Source: Bacteroidota bacterium
GTDB taxonomy: Bacteria > Bacteroidota > Bacteroidia > NS11-12g > UBA955
Direction of reading: 5' to 3'
Assembly (NCBI GenBank): GCA_963169345.1
Contig: CAUJCT010000052.1
Coordinates: 1 to 48,011 of the forward strand
Length of the DNA: 48,011 bases
Part shown: positions 17,050 to 24,358 of the stretch, one piece after another
How positions within the stretch are numbered: the first letter of the stretch is position 1
Layout of the letters: each line of letters opens with the position of its first letter
The notes under the pieces: generated by a model
Database searches by the model: none
What the model saw: only the letters and a program-made list of their open reading frames with translations
Told to the model about the DNA's origin: nothing
Translations under genes and position numbers: made by a program

Positions 17050-18395
17050 AAGATGGAGAATTAAGAGATATGGCTGAACATTTCGAGCTCCCTTTGAAAG
17101 AAGGTGCATGGGATATTATTAATGCCCGGATTCCAGTGTATCCCACTAAAAAAAGATGGCGGGTTTACTGGCCATTCCTTTTTCTGACAATTATATCTAT
17201 AGGCTTTTTATCCTTTATTTTCTTATCCAAACAAGCATCTGAAAAGACCGGAAATTTGCAGGCATCAACTAAAAACTCAATTACAACAAATATAAATGAT
17301 GTAAAGTCTGAACCTCTGTCAGCAAATCTAAATTCACCACAAACTAAATTCTCAAACCCAATTCAAGCTGCTGAACTTCTGCCTGAAAATAATGAAGCTG
17401 TTGAGACAGGAATAAATGCAAGTTCAAATTTTTCATCAAGTATCAAAAGGACTAATGCAAGTAAAACACTATCGGTCTACAAACAATTCTCGAAGAGCAA
17501 AACTTCCAAAATAGAATCGGCTTTAACCTCATCATTGAATTCTTCAACTCAAGCATTTGAAGATGCAGAACAGGATAAGGGGTCAAGTATATTCAACACT
17601 TTCCAGGCGCATAAGTTGAGAGCATTTAATGGATTTGAAATACCCTGGAAAATGGACTTCTCTGACCGATTAAACATTAAAGATCACAGACCTTTAAGAA
17701 ATAGAATTTCTCCATTTAAAAAGTATTTTGTCTCCTTAAGTTATGGAGTTTTGAACTCAAATATACATTTAGAGCCCGAGTTGATGAAGTTGCCAAAAGG
17801 AGAGGGCAAGGAATTTAATTTTTATATAGGAAGAAATATTTCCAGATGGGAGTTGAGTATAGGAACACATTTCGCCCGCATTCATCAAAATACCTCTATG
17901 GGCAATCACCACGATACGACTTATTACCAGGTTTTCAAGCCTGGTTTTGAAACCGTGTTACCAAGTGAATATGCCGGTCGACTGCATGATACATCGCATT
18001 TGTATATAGCAGGAACCAATCACAATACAGTTCATCAGGAGTTCGATATACTTGGCTTGTCTTTCAATGTTGGTCGAGTAGTATTCTCAAGAGACAAATT
18101 TTATTTACAACTGAATTACGGGGCCAATTATAAATTATTAAAGCGCGCCAACACATTTTTTTACGATAGCATCAACAAAGCAGCAGTGCCATTTTCTCAG
18201 AAGGACAAGGGGATAGTGTACCGCAATTTAATGTCAAGCAGAATGAGTTTGGCCTTCAACTATCAACTGAGCAACCGATTTTCATTAGAACTGTCACCAT
18301 TTGCAGATGTCTTTCACAGTCCATTCATCAAACACTACTACAGGGCTGGTCTGCGCAATTATGGAATGAGTTTTGGGTTGAGGTTTAGGTTTTAA
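17046..18395 (+). CDS. Sigma-partner membrane protein with C-terminal barrel
   Basis: 449 residues. A short cytoplasmic head (1-38, including the W-D-I-I-N-A-R-I segment) precedes one membrane helix at about 39-58. A 140-residue Ser/Asn-rich linker and a barrel-like C-terminal domain from about residue 220, ending in G-L-R-F-R-F, follow. Translationally coupled to the ECF sigma gene, so it is probably an anti-sigma-like sensor; fusion of a single-span anchor to an outer-membrane-type barrel is common in Bacteroidota. No zinc anti-sigma H-x3-C-x2-C motif is present, so the mechanism is inferred. Confidence 0.65.
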   Translation: MKDGELRDMAEHFELPLKEGAWDIINARIPVYPTKKRWRVYWPFLFLTIISIGFLSFIFLSKQASEKTGNLQASTKNSITTNINDVKSEPLSANLNSPQTKFSNPIQAAELLPENNEAVETGINASSNFSSSIKRTNASKTLSVYKQFSKSKTSKIESALTSSLNSSTQAFEDAEQDKGSSIFNTFQAHKLRAFNGFEIPWKMDFSDRLNIKDHRPLRNRISPFKKYFVSLSYGVLNSNIHLEPELMKLPKGEGKEFNFYIGRNISRWELSIGTHFARIHQNTSMGNHHDTTYYQVFKPGFETVLPSEYAGRLHDTSHLYIAGTNHNTVHQEFDILGLSFNVGRVVFSRDKFYLQLNYGANYKLLKRANTFFYDSINKAAVPFSQKDKGIVYRNLMSSRMSLAFNYQLSNRFSLELSPFADVFHSPFIKHYYRAGLRNYGMSFGLRFRF

Positions 18396-18444
18396 GGAAG
18401 GAAGTATAGCATTAGTCAAAAATTTAAATAAGATTTAAATTGCT

Positions 18445-18993
18445 TTAATCTTCGTTCGGTTCCTCTTCTAATTCTTGGGATGAATCCGAATTGATAACAA
18501 AAGTGCTGCTAAAGATGTCGTGCCAGGATTGTTTTTCTTTGTTATAAGCAATCGACCAAACGCCCAGTCCCAGAGGTAAAACTGAAATTACTTTTAAAAG
18601 GGTTCTGGTAAGTGCTTTTTGGAATTGTATTCTTTGTCCATGTTCGTCTATCACTTTAATGGAGCAAAATAATTTACCCAAGGTTGCTTGTAAACTTGAA
18701 CTTTCCATCAGACTGTTATACATAATACAAATGAATAAAGTAAGTAAGGTTGATCTTTCAGCACTGAAACCACCTAAATCAAGTATATCATCTTCCAGAG
18801 CATAAAACACGAACATAAAAATCAAAGAGTCGATGGCATAGGCAATTATTCTGGAGCTAAGGGGAGCATAAACAACATTGGCAGGAGCCTTGACCTCTAT
18901 GGATTCATTCGGTTTGATATCCGAAGTTATTTTAGGTTTATCTAATCCAAAAAGATCTTTTTCATTATAAAATTCTGGAATTTCGTTTTTCAT
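18445..18993 (-). CDS. RDD family integral membrane protein
   Basis: 182 residues. A polar 45-residue N-terminus leads into the RDD domain, which has R-I-I-A-Y-A-I-D near residue 48 (the R and D signature residues), a G-K-L-F-C-S-I-K-V segment, and a final S-W-H-D-I-F-S-S-T-F-V. About three or four membrane helices. RDD proteins are of poorly defined transport function. It is convergent with the barrel gene upstream and shares the intergenic region with the tmRNA promoter. Confidence 0.85.
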   Translation of the reverse strand: MKNEIPEFYNEKDLFGLDKPKITSDIKPNESIEVKAPANVVYAPLSSRIIAYAIDSLIFMFVFYALEDDILDLGGFSAERSTLLTLFICIMYNSLMESSSLQATLGKLFCSIKVIDEHGQRIQFQKALTRTLLKVISVLPLGLGVWSIAYNKEKQSWHDIFSSTFVINSDSSQELEEEPNED

Positions 18994-19141
18994 AGATTTG
19001 AGATATTTGAGTTGAAAAGTTTGTGGTCAAATATACAAAGTTGAATCTTAATATGAATAATGGAGTAAAAATTAAATAGGGTTATCATTTCTTTTGATAA
19101 GACTATTTTAGGTTAAACTGATTCTTTAACAATATTTGCAT

Positions 19142-19149
19142 TATTTTTG
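19142..19149 (+). promoter_or_regulatory. -7 box of the tmRNA promoter
   Basis: TATTTTTG matches TAnnTTTG and lies 20 bp before the mature tmRNA 5' end, leaving a short leader to be cut by RNase P. Confidence 0.6.
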
Positions 19150-19168
19150 CAGTCCTTAAAAAGACCTT

Positions 19169-19536
19169 GGGGCTGACCGGAATTGACGGGTAGAGCGGCT
19201 GAGGTGTAAGCATGTAGAGCTTTGTTTGCTGGCTCTTTAATCCTAACACTCAAATTTTAAGAGGCGAAAATAACTTCGCAATGGCTGCCTAATCTAGGAT
19301 TAGACACATTCCATACGTTTACGGCACCTCTGTCTGAGCCGGTGCTGGTTCGAACGTTCGACACGCTCAGATATGCATGAGGAGCGGTTGCGGCCGATTG
19401 CATTACCAAGCAGCATAAGGATAAGGATTGGGCTTCGATGATCCATTTTTATCCCGACAATAATCATCGATAAACATGTAGAAAGCGCCATCATCTCCTA
19501 CTCCGGACCAGGGTTCGAATCCCTGCAGCTCCACCA
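19169..19536 (+). ncRNA. ssrA: tmRNA (transfer-messenger RNA)
   Basis: The 5' end GGGGCTGACCGGAATTGACG and the 3' end CAGCTCCACCA form the tRNA-like acceptor (GGGGCTG with CAGCTCC, one G-U). The T-arm GGGTTCGAATCCC precedes the 3' end. The tag frame begins GGC GAA AAT at 19263 and runs to TAA at 19290-19292, encoding G-E-N-N-F-A-M-A-A. It rescues stalled ribosomes and marks incomplete proteins. The encoded CCA lies at the left boundary of an inserted island. The minus-strand recombinase gene overlaps its 3' 134 bp. Confidence 0.95.
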
Positions 19537-21115
19537 AATGGGGAACTTCTTTATGATCCAGATTTTTTTGAAAATCTGGATCGTGAGGACCCTTGTTAAA
19601 CCTAAGTAGATAGAGAATCAACTTATTTATACTAGTGGTTCGAACTTCCATTTTTTTCTTATTAAATTGAATACCCTTTGGAAATACAAATTTTTGCAAT
19701 TTTGTTTTTGTTTTATAGTCTCCAACCTCCCATAAATGCAGTATGTTTGAAGTAAAGTTAACTGTATTTTCCACCATTGAACTGAGGTTCGAAGTGTGAA
19801 TTTGGTTTGCGTTATGTCTTTTTTCTAAAATTGCAATTTGTTCTTCATATTTTGATTTATGTTTCGCATACATTTCTTTATCAATTTCATCGTTTATATA
19901 CTTATCTTCTAACTTTTCGTATTTTGAGTTTAATACATTCAATTGCTCTTTAATCATTTCACTTTCCTCCTTGTTGTTTTTAACAAACTCATTTAAGTTG
20001 TTAAGGATTTTTTTACTCATTGTATTCATTAATTCATTACTCATATCAAGTTGAAGTTGTTTAAGCATGTTTTGGAATTCAGAATGAATGTATTTTGCTG
20101 ATACATTTGTACAACATCCATATGTTCTACACTTATAATACCATATTTTCTTCGCTTTTACTTGATAGCCGGACATAGGTAATTTGCATTTTTCACAAGT
20201 TAAGAAATTTTTCAAAGGAATTTGAGAATTCTCTTTTTGTATCTGATATCCGTGAGTATTACCGTTAAGAATTTGGTTAACCTTTATAAAAACACTATCT
20301 GGAATTAGCTTCTCATGAAGACCCTGAACAACCTTACCTTCAAGCAAGTTATGGCTAAGAATACCACAATAAAATGGATTTCTCAATATCTTTGATATCT
20401 TTTGCGTTCTTATTTTTATTCCGAATTCAGATAGTCTTCTCTGTGCTTCTGATTGAGAAATGTTATTCTTTGAAATCCAAAAAAACATTTTTCTGAGTTT
20501 TTGCCCTTCTTCATTTACCACAATTTGTCTATCTTTTCCATTTTTTATTACATCATATCCATAAGGGGGCATATGAGGCCACTCACCTCTAAGCAATGCT
20601 TCTTTCATCCCAGTTACACATTTTTCTCTCCTCATTTGATTTTCCATTTCTGAGAACATTATTTGCATATTCTGCTGAAACTTACCAAAAGCTGTAAATG
20701 AGTCACCAGGTTGAGTGATCGAAATAATTTCTATTCCTTGATTAAATAATTTATCTTTAAGGAATAATGCATTAGTTCCACTTCTAGAAAATCGGTCAAA
20801 ACTGTAGACGAGAATGACACTTACTGCTTTCCTGTTTTGTTTTATATAGTCAAACATTTTAACAAATTCATTTCGCTCATCATTCTTGGCGCTTTCATAA
20901 GTGCCTCCAAAGTACTGTATTATAGGTAATTTGTTCTTGATGGCATATTGTTCACAGTACTTCTTTTGAGTTGTTAAGCTCATACCATTGTCAGCTTGAT
21001 CTTTAGTTGAGACTCTAGTGTATATAATACATCCAGTTCTTTGTTTTCTATTCACGACTTCACCCTTGGCGAAATTCGAGAAGAAATTCATGTTGTTTTT
21101 GTTTGTTTGGGGCAT
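19403..21115 (-). CDS. Large serine recombinase (island integrase), C-terminus chimeric
   Basis: 570 residues. The resolvase catalytic domain (about 26-175) has the nucleophile in Y-T-R-V-S-T-K-D-Q (Ser36) and Y-S-F-D-R-F-S-R-S-G near residue 104. A recombinase domain (about 180-290), a zinc beta-ribbon (C-E-K-C, then C-R-T-Y-G-C-C; about 318-350) and a coiled coil (about 375-440) follow. The last 44 residues are antisense to tmRNA. Joining the left core to the right core would instead make the protein end H-L-V-E-L-M-G-Q-L-S-N-L-F-stop, probably the native C-terminus. This is the likely enzyme for integration at ssrA. Codon use is strongly AT-rich. Confidence 0.93.
   Translation of the reverse strand: MPQTNKNNMNFFSNFAKGEVVNRKQRTGCIIYTRVSTKDQADNGMSLTTQKKYCEQYAIKNKLPIIQYFGGTYESAKNDERNEFVKMFDYIKQNRKAVSVILVYSFDRFSRSGTNALFLKDKLFNQGIEIISITQPGDSFTAFGKFQQNMQIMFSEMENQMRREKCVTGMKEALLRGEWPHMPPYGYDVIKNGKDRQIVVNEEGQKLRKMFFWISKNNISQSEAQRRLSEFGIKIRTQKISKILRNPFYCGILSHNLLEGKVVQGLHEKLIPDSVFIKVNQILNGNTHGYQIQKENSQIPLKNFLTCEKCKLPMSGYQVKAKKIWYYKCRTYGCCTNVSAKYIHSEFQNMLKQLQLDMSNELMNTMSKKILNNLNEFVKNNKEESEMIKEQLNVLNSKYEKLEDKYINDEIDKEMYAKHKSKYEEQIAILEKRHNANQIHTSNLSSMVENTVNFTSNILHLWEVGDYKTKTKLQKFVFPKGIQFNKKKMEVRTTSINKLILYLLRFNKGPHDPDFQKNLDHKEVPHLVELQGFEPWSGVGDDGAFYMFIDDYCRDKNGSSKPNPYPYAAW
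19527..19534. other. attL: Left attachment core (attL) in the tmRNA acceptor stem
   Basis: AGCTCCAC in the tmRNA acceptor 3' strand is repeated at 30145-30152. Bases flanking the 8-bp match differ on both sides. Recombination here keeps the tmRNA acceptor intact. Confidence 0.65.
19555..19582. other. 12-bp perfect hairpin next to attL
   Basis: GATCCAGATTTT pairs with AAAATCTGGATC around a 4-nt loop, 19 bp beyond the tmRNA 3' end. It lies inside the recombinase coding region. It may serve as part of the recombinase binding site or as a substitute transcript end for tmRNA; there is no T run. Confidence 0.45.
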
Positions 21116-21126
21116 AATTATAATTT

Positions 21127-21363
21127 TTAGAAGTATAAATTATTGTTTAGGGTCTCTATGAATGAGAGATTAGCAAGAATTTCACATAAATCATTAAGAT
21201 GATTTGTGAGTTCCATTTCGGTCTCCTTGCTAATTGAAGCAGAGTGAGGAATTAGTTGTTTCCAGTTAACAGAATTTTCAATAACTGGACTTTGATTGAT
21301 GGGATTTAAATTTAAATCTAAATCCTCATAGAAATTTGTTTTTTTTGGTGTAATTTTGCTCAT
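21127..21363 (-). CDS. Small recombinase-linked protein
   Basis: I chose ATG 21363 (M-S-K-I-T-P-K-K), giving 78 residues; the longer open frame upstream would start inside a terminator hairpin. It is acidic and Asn-rich at the front, with a helical C-terminal half (E-M-E-L-T-N-H-L-N-D-L-C). It ends 11 bp before the recombinase start, so it is co-transcribed. It could be an accessory or directionality factor of the recombinase, but no family is recognised. Confidence 0.5.
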   Translation of the reverse strand: MSKITPKKTNFYEDLDLNLNPINQSPVIENSVNWKQLIPHSASISKETEMELTNHLNDLCEILANLSFIETLNNNLYF

Positions 21364-21383
21364 ACAATTTTTTATTAAATGAT

Positions 21384-21442
21384 CCGGTTGCCACCGGGTT
21401 GTTATGAAATTAAAGGTCATCTTCGCACGATGACCTTTTTTT
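21384..21442. terminator. Two hairpins with a two-way terminator in the recombinase leader
   Basis: CCGGT/ACCGG (21384-21397) and AAAGGTCATC/GATGACCTTT (21412-21438) form two stems. The second is followed by seven Ts on the plus strand and T-rich sequence on the minus strand. It separates the winged-helix gene from the recombinase pair, or attenuates read-through into it. Confidence 0.7.
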
Positions 21443-21450
21443 ATGTTTTA

Positions 21451-21813
21451 TTATTTTTGGTCAATGTAGTATTTATTTTTATTTCCTTTACTTTCAATTC
21501 CGATGTCATTTGCTTTCCCCAATATAGAACAAAACTGATTAACACTTGTCTGATTCATATCCGGTTCGTATACTCTTAATTTATCACCTATTTCTTTACT
21601 GCTGAATCTTTGTCCGTTGAATTTCTTAAGGATAAATTTTATTTTTCCCTTAATATTACTACTATAAGGATATGTATCGCCTTTTTGAATCGCCTCTATA
21701 TCTGGATCTTGTCCACCAAGTTCAATGACCATTTTTCGTGCAAAAGCCAATGCATCCTTATGTATTAGATACAGATCATACCAGTATTTTAATTCAGTTC
21801 TGTCGTGACTCAT
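21451..21813 (-). CDS. Winged-helix-like protein with N-terminal helix
   Basis: 120 residues. A helical N-terminus (E-L-K-Y-W-Y-D-L-Y-L-I-H) leads to a winged-helix-like domain at about 50-118 (K-I-K-F-I-L-K-K-F-N-G, then S-S-K-E-I-G-D-K-L-R-V-Y-E-P-D-M). The Y-P-Y-S, R-Y-E-P and K-Y-Y-I landmarks match, in order, the plus-strand protein at 24359, so the two are diverged relatives. Probably DNA-binding. TATGTTTG at 21825-21818 on the minus strand suggests a nearly leaderless mRNA starting at the ATG. Confidence 0.6.
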   Translation of the reverse strand: MSHDRTELKYWYDLYLIHKDALAFARKMVIELGGQDPDIEAIQKGDTYPYSSNIKGKIKFILKKFNGQRFSSKEIGDKLRVYEPDMNQTSVNQFCSILGKANDIGIESKGNKNKYYIDQK

Positions 21814-21837
21814 GCTGCAAACATATATTATATATAC

Positions 21838-21868
21838 AAAAAAGCAGCCAAAAGTTGATTTTAGCTGC
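21838..21868 (-). terminator. Terminator of the lipoprotein gene
   Basis: GCAGC-AAAA pairs with TTTT-GCTGC (21844-21868). On the minus strand it is followed by six Ts. It ends the transcript from the lipoprotein gene before the winged-helix promoter. Confidence 0.7.
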
Positions 21869-21913
21869 GTTTTAAATCTTTTAATAACAGATATACAGTA
21901 TAATAAAATTTAT

Positions 21914-21949
21914 AAAGTCAAATTTACTATATATATATAGTTTGACTTT
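21914..21949. repeat. 36-bp near-palindrome in the gap after the lipoprotein gene
   Basis: AAAGTCAAA and TTTGACTTT flank a self-complementary run of alternating TA (CTATATATATATAG). It would extrude easily as a cruciform. Binding site or terminator-like; not assigned. Confidence 0.5.
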
Positions 21950-21998
21950 AGAGTGTGTTTTTATATAATTTACAGTGTCAGCGCTAGCAAAATCGCCA

Positions 21999-22472
21999 TT
22001 AGTCTAATTGCAACTTTTTATCAGAAATATTATGATATATTTTCAAGTCAATTTCAGGATGTTTTGATAATTCTGAGGATGCTATTGTAACCAATCGAAA
22101 GGTTTGTGTACCTGGATTTGAGTTGTAATCATAGATAATTCCCATTCCACCCGGTACAAATATGAAAGAGTATACATCGTAAGGCAATGGAGCCCATGTG
22201 TTATCAGTGAGTTTGTAATAACAGATGACAGCACCCTTTTTAGCTATTGCATCAGTAATTTGGGGAGAAGTTACTTCTACAGCATAGTATGAGCCCTGGC
22301 TTCCACCAGAATACACTTCCCAATTATTAGAGAAAGCTGTAAATTCATTTGAACCAACGACATTGGCATTGCCATTTTTGCCGGCCGGACCTTCTTCACC
22401 TTTAATGCAGGAAGATAGGCTTAAAATTAGTGCAATACCAATGATTGCTGAGATTTTGATTGTTTGTTTCAT
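21999..22472 (-). CDS. Collagen-motif lipoprotein
   Basis: I chose ATG 22472 (157 residues); the longer frame would begin in the operator palindrome. The lipoprotein signal ends in L-S-S-C (Cys22). It is followed directly by G-E-E-G-P-A-G-K-N-G-N, a short collagen-like Gly-x-y stretch common at the front of Bacteroidota lipoproteins. The rest is a beta-rich domain of unknown function. TATATTTG at 22496-22489 on the minus strand is its -7 box. It is divergent from an XRE regulator, with a 26-bp palindrome in between, so probably repressed by it. Confidence 0.65.
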   Translation of the reverse strand: MKQTIKISAIIGIALILSLSSCIKGEEGPAGKNGNANVVGSNEFTAFSNNWEVYSGGSQGSYYAVEVTSPQITDAIAKKGAVICYYKLTDNTWAPLPYDVYSFIFVPGGMGIIYDYNSNPGTQTFRLVTIASSELSKHPEIDLKIYHNISDKKLQLD

Positions 22473-22499
22473 ATATATAACATTTGTGCAAATATATCC

Positions 22500-22525
22500 A
22501 ATTGGCAGCATATATGCTGCCAATT
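22500..22525. promoter_or_regulatory. 26-bp perfect palindromic operator
   Basis: AATTGGCAGCATA followed by its exact reverse complement. It spans the expected -33 region of the lipoprotein promoter and lies 30 bp before the XRE start. Likely operator for the XRE protein. Confidence 0.7.
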
Positions 22526-22555
22526 GTGTAGAAATTATTAAATTGATTTGCCTTA

Positions 22556-22774
22556 ATGGAAGGCGATAAGGAGTTTCTCCGGGAGCTTGGGTTAAATATT
22601 AAGGAATTGAGGGAGGCAAAAGGTCTTTCACAGCAGGAACTCGCTGACCAGGCAGAGGTGGCAAAGAGTACAATACAAAGATTAGAAAAAGGTAAGTATA
22701 ACCCTAGCATATTGATTCTAATAAAAATTAATGTATGTTTGGACTTGAAATTTGCTTTACTAGATAAGATATAA
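22556..22774 (+). CDS. XRE-family HTH regulator, short form
   Basis: 72 residues. A cro/cI-type helix-turn-helix at about 14-66 has L-R-E-A-K-G-L-S-Q-Q-E-L-A and A-K-S-T-I-Q-R-L-E-K-G-K-Y-N-P-S. Little beyond the DNA-binding domain remains, as in compact repressors. It is divergent from the lipoprotein gene with a perfect palindrome between them. Probably binds that palindrome as a dimer and controls both genes. Confidence 0.87.
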   Translation: MEGDKEFLRELGLNIKELREAKGLSQQELADQAEVAKSTIQRLEKGKYNPSILILIKINVCLDLKFALLDKI

Positions 22775-22812
22775 GATACATCAATTGTTAACAGATTTAT
22801 TACTATAAAAAA

Positions 22813-22926
22813 ATGATAGTCAGTGAATTGTTTAATAGTTATTTTTATTTAACATCAAGAGTCATTCAAATTAAAAATCAAAGATATAGATTAATTGGAG
22901 TAAAAACTGGTCTTAAAAAAATGTAA
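22813..22926 (+). CDS. Possible 37-residue peptide
   Basis: An ATG at 22813 opens a 37-codon frame ending in a stop at 22924-22926. The product is basic at its C-terminus (R-Y-R-L-I-G-V-K-T-G-L-K-K-M). It lies between the XRE gene and the toxin pair. The coding evidence is only the frame and composition, and no family is recognised. It may be a remnant of a longer gene. Confidence 0.25.
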   Translation: MIVSELFNSYFYLTSRVIQIKNQRYRLIGVKTGLKKM

Positions 22927-22987
22927 TCTATAGAATTATAGTAATTACATATTTTTACATGTGGAAATTTTATTGCATATTTGTATA

Positions 22988-23024
22988 GTTATTTTAACAA
23001 TGGTCTAGGTCAAAGTTAAAATAA
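22988..23024. promoter_or_regulatory. Inverted repeat before the toxin-antitoxin pair
   Basis: GTTATTTTAAC is mirrored by GTTAAAATAA with a 16-bp spacer, 30 bp before the first gene. Position and symmetry fit an autoregulatory operator. Confidence 0.5.
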
Positions 23025-23054
23025 TAACACATTTAATACTTAAATAAATTACTC

Positions 23055-23507
23055 ATGTCAACAGTTTTGGCTTCTGAAAAGATTGATGAAATCTTTTTAA
23101 GCATGGAAACCTATAAGGAAAAGGAAATTATTTCTGAAGAAGAAAATATTAATCAATTTCTAGATAGTGTGCTTGTAATACAAAAGTCGATTAGAAATGC
23201 TTCTGAAAAACTTGAGTATTTAGTTAATGGATTTGAGGAGCTTACTTGGTTTGATATTAATGATGATATTTTGGGGCGTTTTGATGAACTATTAAAATCC
23301 GCAGAAGATTTGCATCGGGGTACTATCCAAAACTATATTTATTATCGTAACCACAAAATCGTAAGTAAGGTTGCAAATTCTGAGATAAAGATTTATAAGA
23401 GTGTGATTGATGATTTTAAAGATTCCATTCAGGATCTTCGATTGTTGTTTTTTAACAGAGAATATATAGAATTGATGAACAAACTAACTGAAAGGAATCA
23501 GGATTAG
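23055..23507 (+). CDS. Probable antitoxin or partner of a RelE-like toxin
   Basis: 150 residues, acidic and almost wholly helical (long E/K-rich helices, E-K-I-D-E-I-F-L-S-M). No HTH, AbrB, Phd or ribbon-helix-helix domain is visible, and it is longer than most type II antitoxins. It ends 7 bp before the RelE-like toxin gene on the same strand. The upstream inverted repeat would suit autoregulation, but the protein lacks a recognisable DNA-binding domain. Called an antitoxin from position only. Confidence 0.55.
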   Translation: MSTVLASEKIDEIFLSMETYKEKEIISEEENINQFLDSVLVIQKSIRNASEKLEYLVNGFEELTWFDINDDILGRFDELLKSAEDLHRGTIQNYIYYRNHKIVSKVANSEIKIYKSVIDDFKDSIQDLRLLFFNREYIELMNKLTERNQD

Positions 23508-23514
23508 TCCACTT

Positions 23515-23928
23515 ATGGATATAGATTGTACCCCGGAGTTTAAACAAGAATTTGAAAAGCTAAAAAAAAATAAAAGCTATCATTCGCTAGTATCAACTCT
23601 AGTAGATTTTCTATCAAATAATGATCATAATTTCGCCACCGGCTCTAATCTTAATCACAACGACAAAACACCCTATATTAAGAAAAGGATAAATGGAGCA
23701 GGAGGTTATAGGCTCTATTATTATTATATAATAGTTAATCAACGTATAACTTTAATGTTTATTCATCCTAAAACTGGTTCCAGTGGATTTGAATCCGTAT
23801 CTGTGACTAAAAGAAACCAATTGCTTGAAGATAGGGAAAAATGTATACTTGATAAAGATTTATATAAAATAGTAATAAAGAATGAGGAAATAGTGTTTAC
23901 CCATTTCAAGGAACTGGCTAATTCATAA
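23515..23928 (+). CDS. RelE/ParE-superfamily toxin
   Basis: 137 residues. The core has T-P-E-F-K-Q-E-F-E-K-L-K-K at the front, then I-K-K-R-I-N-G-A-G-G-Y-R-L-Y-Y-Y (about 60-75), the strand and G-G-x-R pattern of RelE/ParE-like RNases, followed by I-T-L-M-F-I-H-P-K-T-G. An extended C-terminus goes beyond the usual 90-100 residues. Likely a ribosome-dependent mRNA interferase, or gyrase inhibitor if ParE-like; the choice cannot be made from sequence. Second gene of a two-gene unit. Confidence 0.75.
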   Translation: MDIDCTPEFKQEFEKLKKNKSYHSLVSTLVDFLSNNDHNFATGSNLNHNDKTPYIKKRINGAGGYRLYYYYIIVNQRITLMFIHPKTGSSGFESVSVTKRNQLLEDREKCILDKDLYKIVIKNEEIVFTHFKELANS

Positions 23929-24181
23929 ATTACACTTTAATAAATATTAGGAGGTAGCGTCTCACTAATTGTGTAAGTGAAAAGTTATTCTGAATTTTTT
24001 GACTTAGACGGTACTATAAGTAAGTTTATATAATAGTTACTATTATAAATATATACAAAATACTCACAAAAATCTAAATCAATTCATCCCCATTTTAATT
24101 TAACCAAGTAAATACCTACGTTTGGTGTTTTTGTGGAAAAAGTGTTAACTGAATTATGCGTAGGTTATTGGATTTAACATA

Positions 24182-24189
24182 TACCTTTG
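24182..24189 (+). promoter_or_regulatory. -7 box of the tRNA-like RNA gene
   Basis: TACCTTTG matches TAnnTTTG, with transcription expected to begin about 6 bp later. CCTACG and CGTAGG (about 24114-24164) form an inverted repeat just upstream, a possible operator. Confidence 0.5.
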
Positions 24190-24194
24190 CGAGA

Positions 24195-24320
24195 CCATTA
24201 GAGGCGATCCCGGATTTGTATTAAGAGATCGCCCTAAAACGCCTGCAACGGTCATTTATCGGTTAAGATAACTGTCTGATATACAGTTCAAGGTGGGTTC
24301 AATTCCCACCCCGTTGCCAT
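24195..24320 (+). ncRNA. tRNA-like RNA with 5' hairpin, anticodon GAT
   Basis: After a -7 box comes a hairpin GGCGATC/GATCGCC (24203-24233). Then a tRNA-like fold: acceptor GCAACGG (24245) with CCGTTGC (24311-24317), D-stem ATTT/AGAT, anticodon stem ACTGT/ACAGT with loop CTGATAT (GAT, isoleucine), and T-arm GTGGG-TTCAATT-CCCAC. One extra base (C24310) lies between T-stem and acceptor, position 9 is C, and only CA follows the acceptor. This is either a diverged tRNA or a non-translating tRNA mimic. Its location inside the island suggests mobile-element origin. Confidence 0.6.
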
Positions 24321-24358
24321 TTTAATATGCAATATTAATGATAATTATTGGAAATAGT

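Noticed and set aside
23940..24000. Possible insertion-sequence end (GGAGGTAGCGTCTCACTAATTG region)
   Set aside because: It resembles transposon ends by impression only; no partner inverted repeat or transposase was found.
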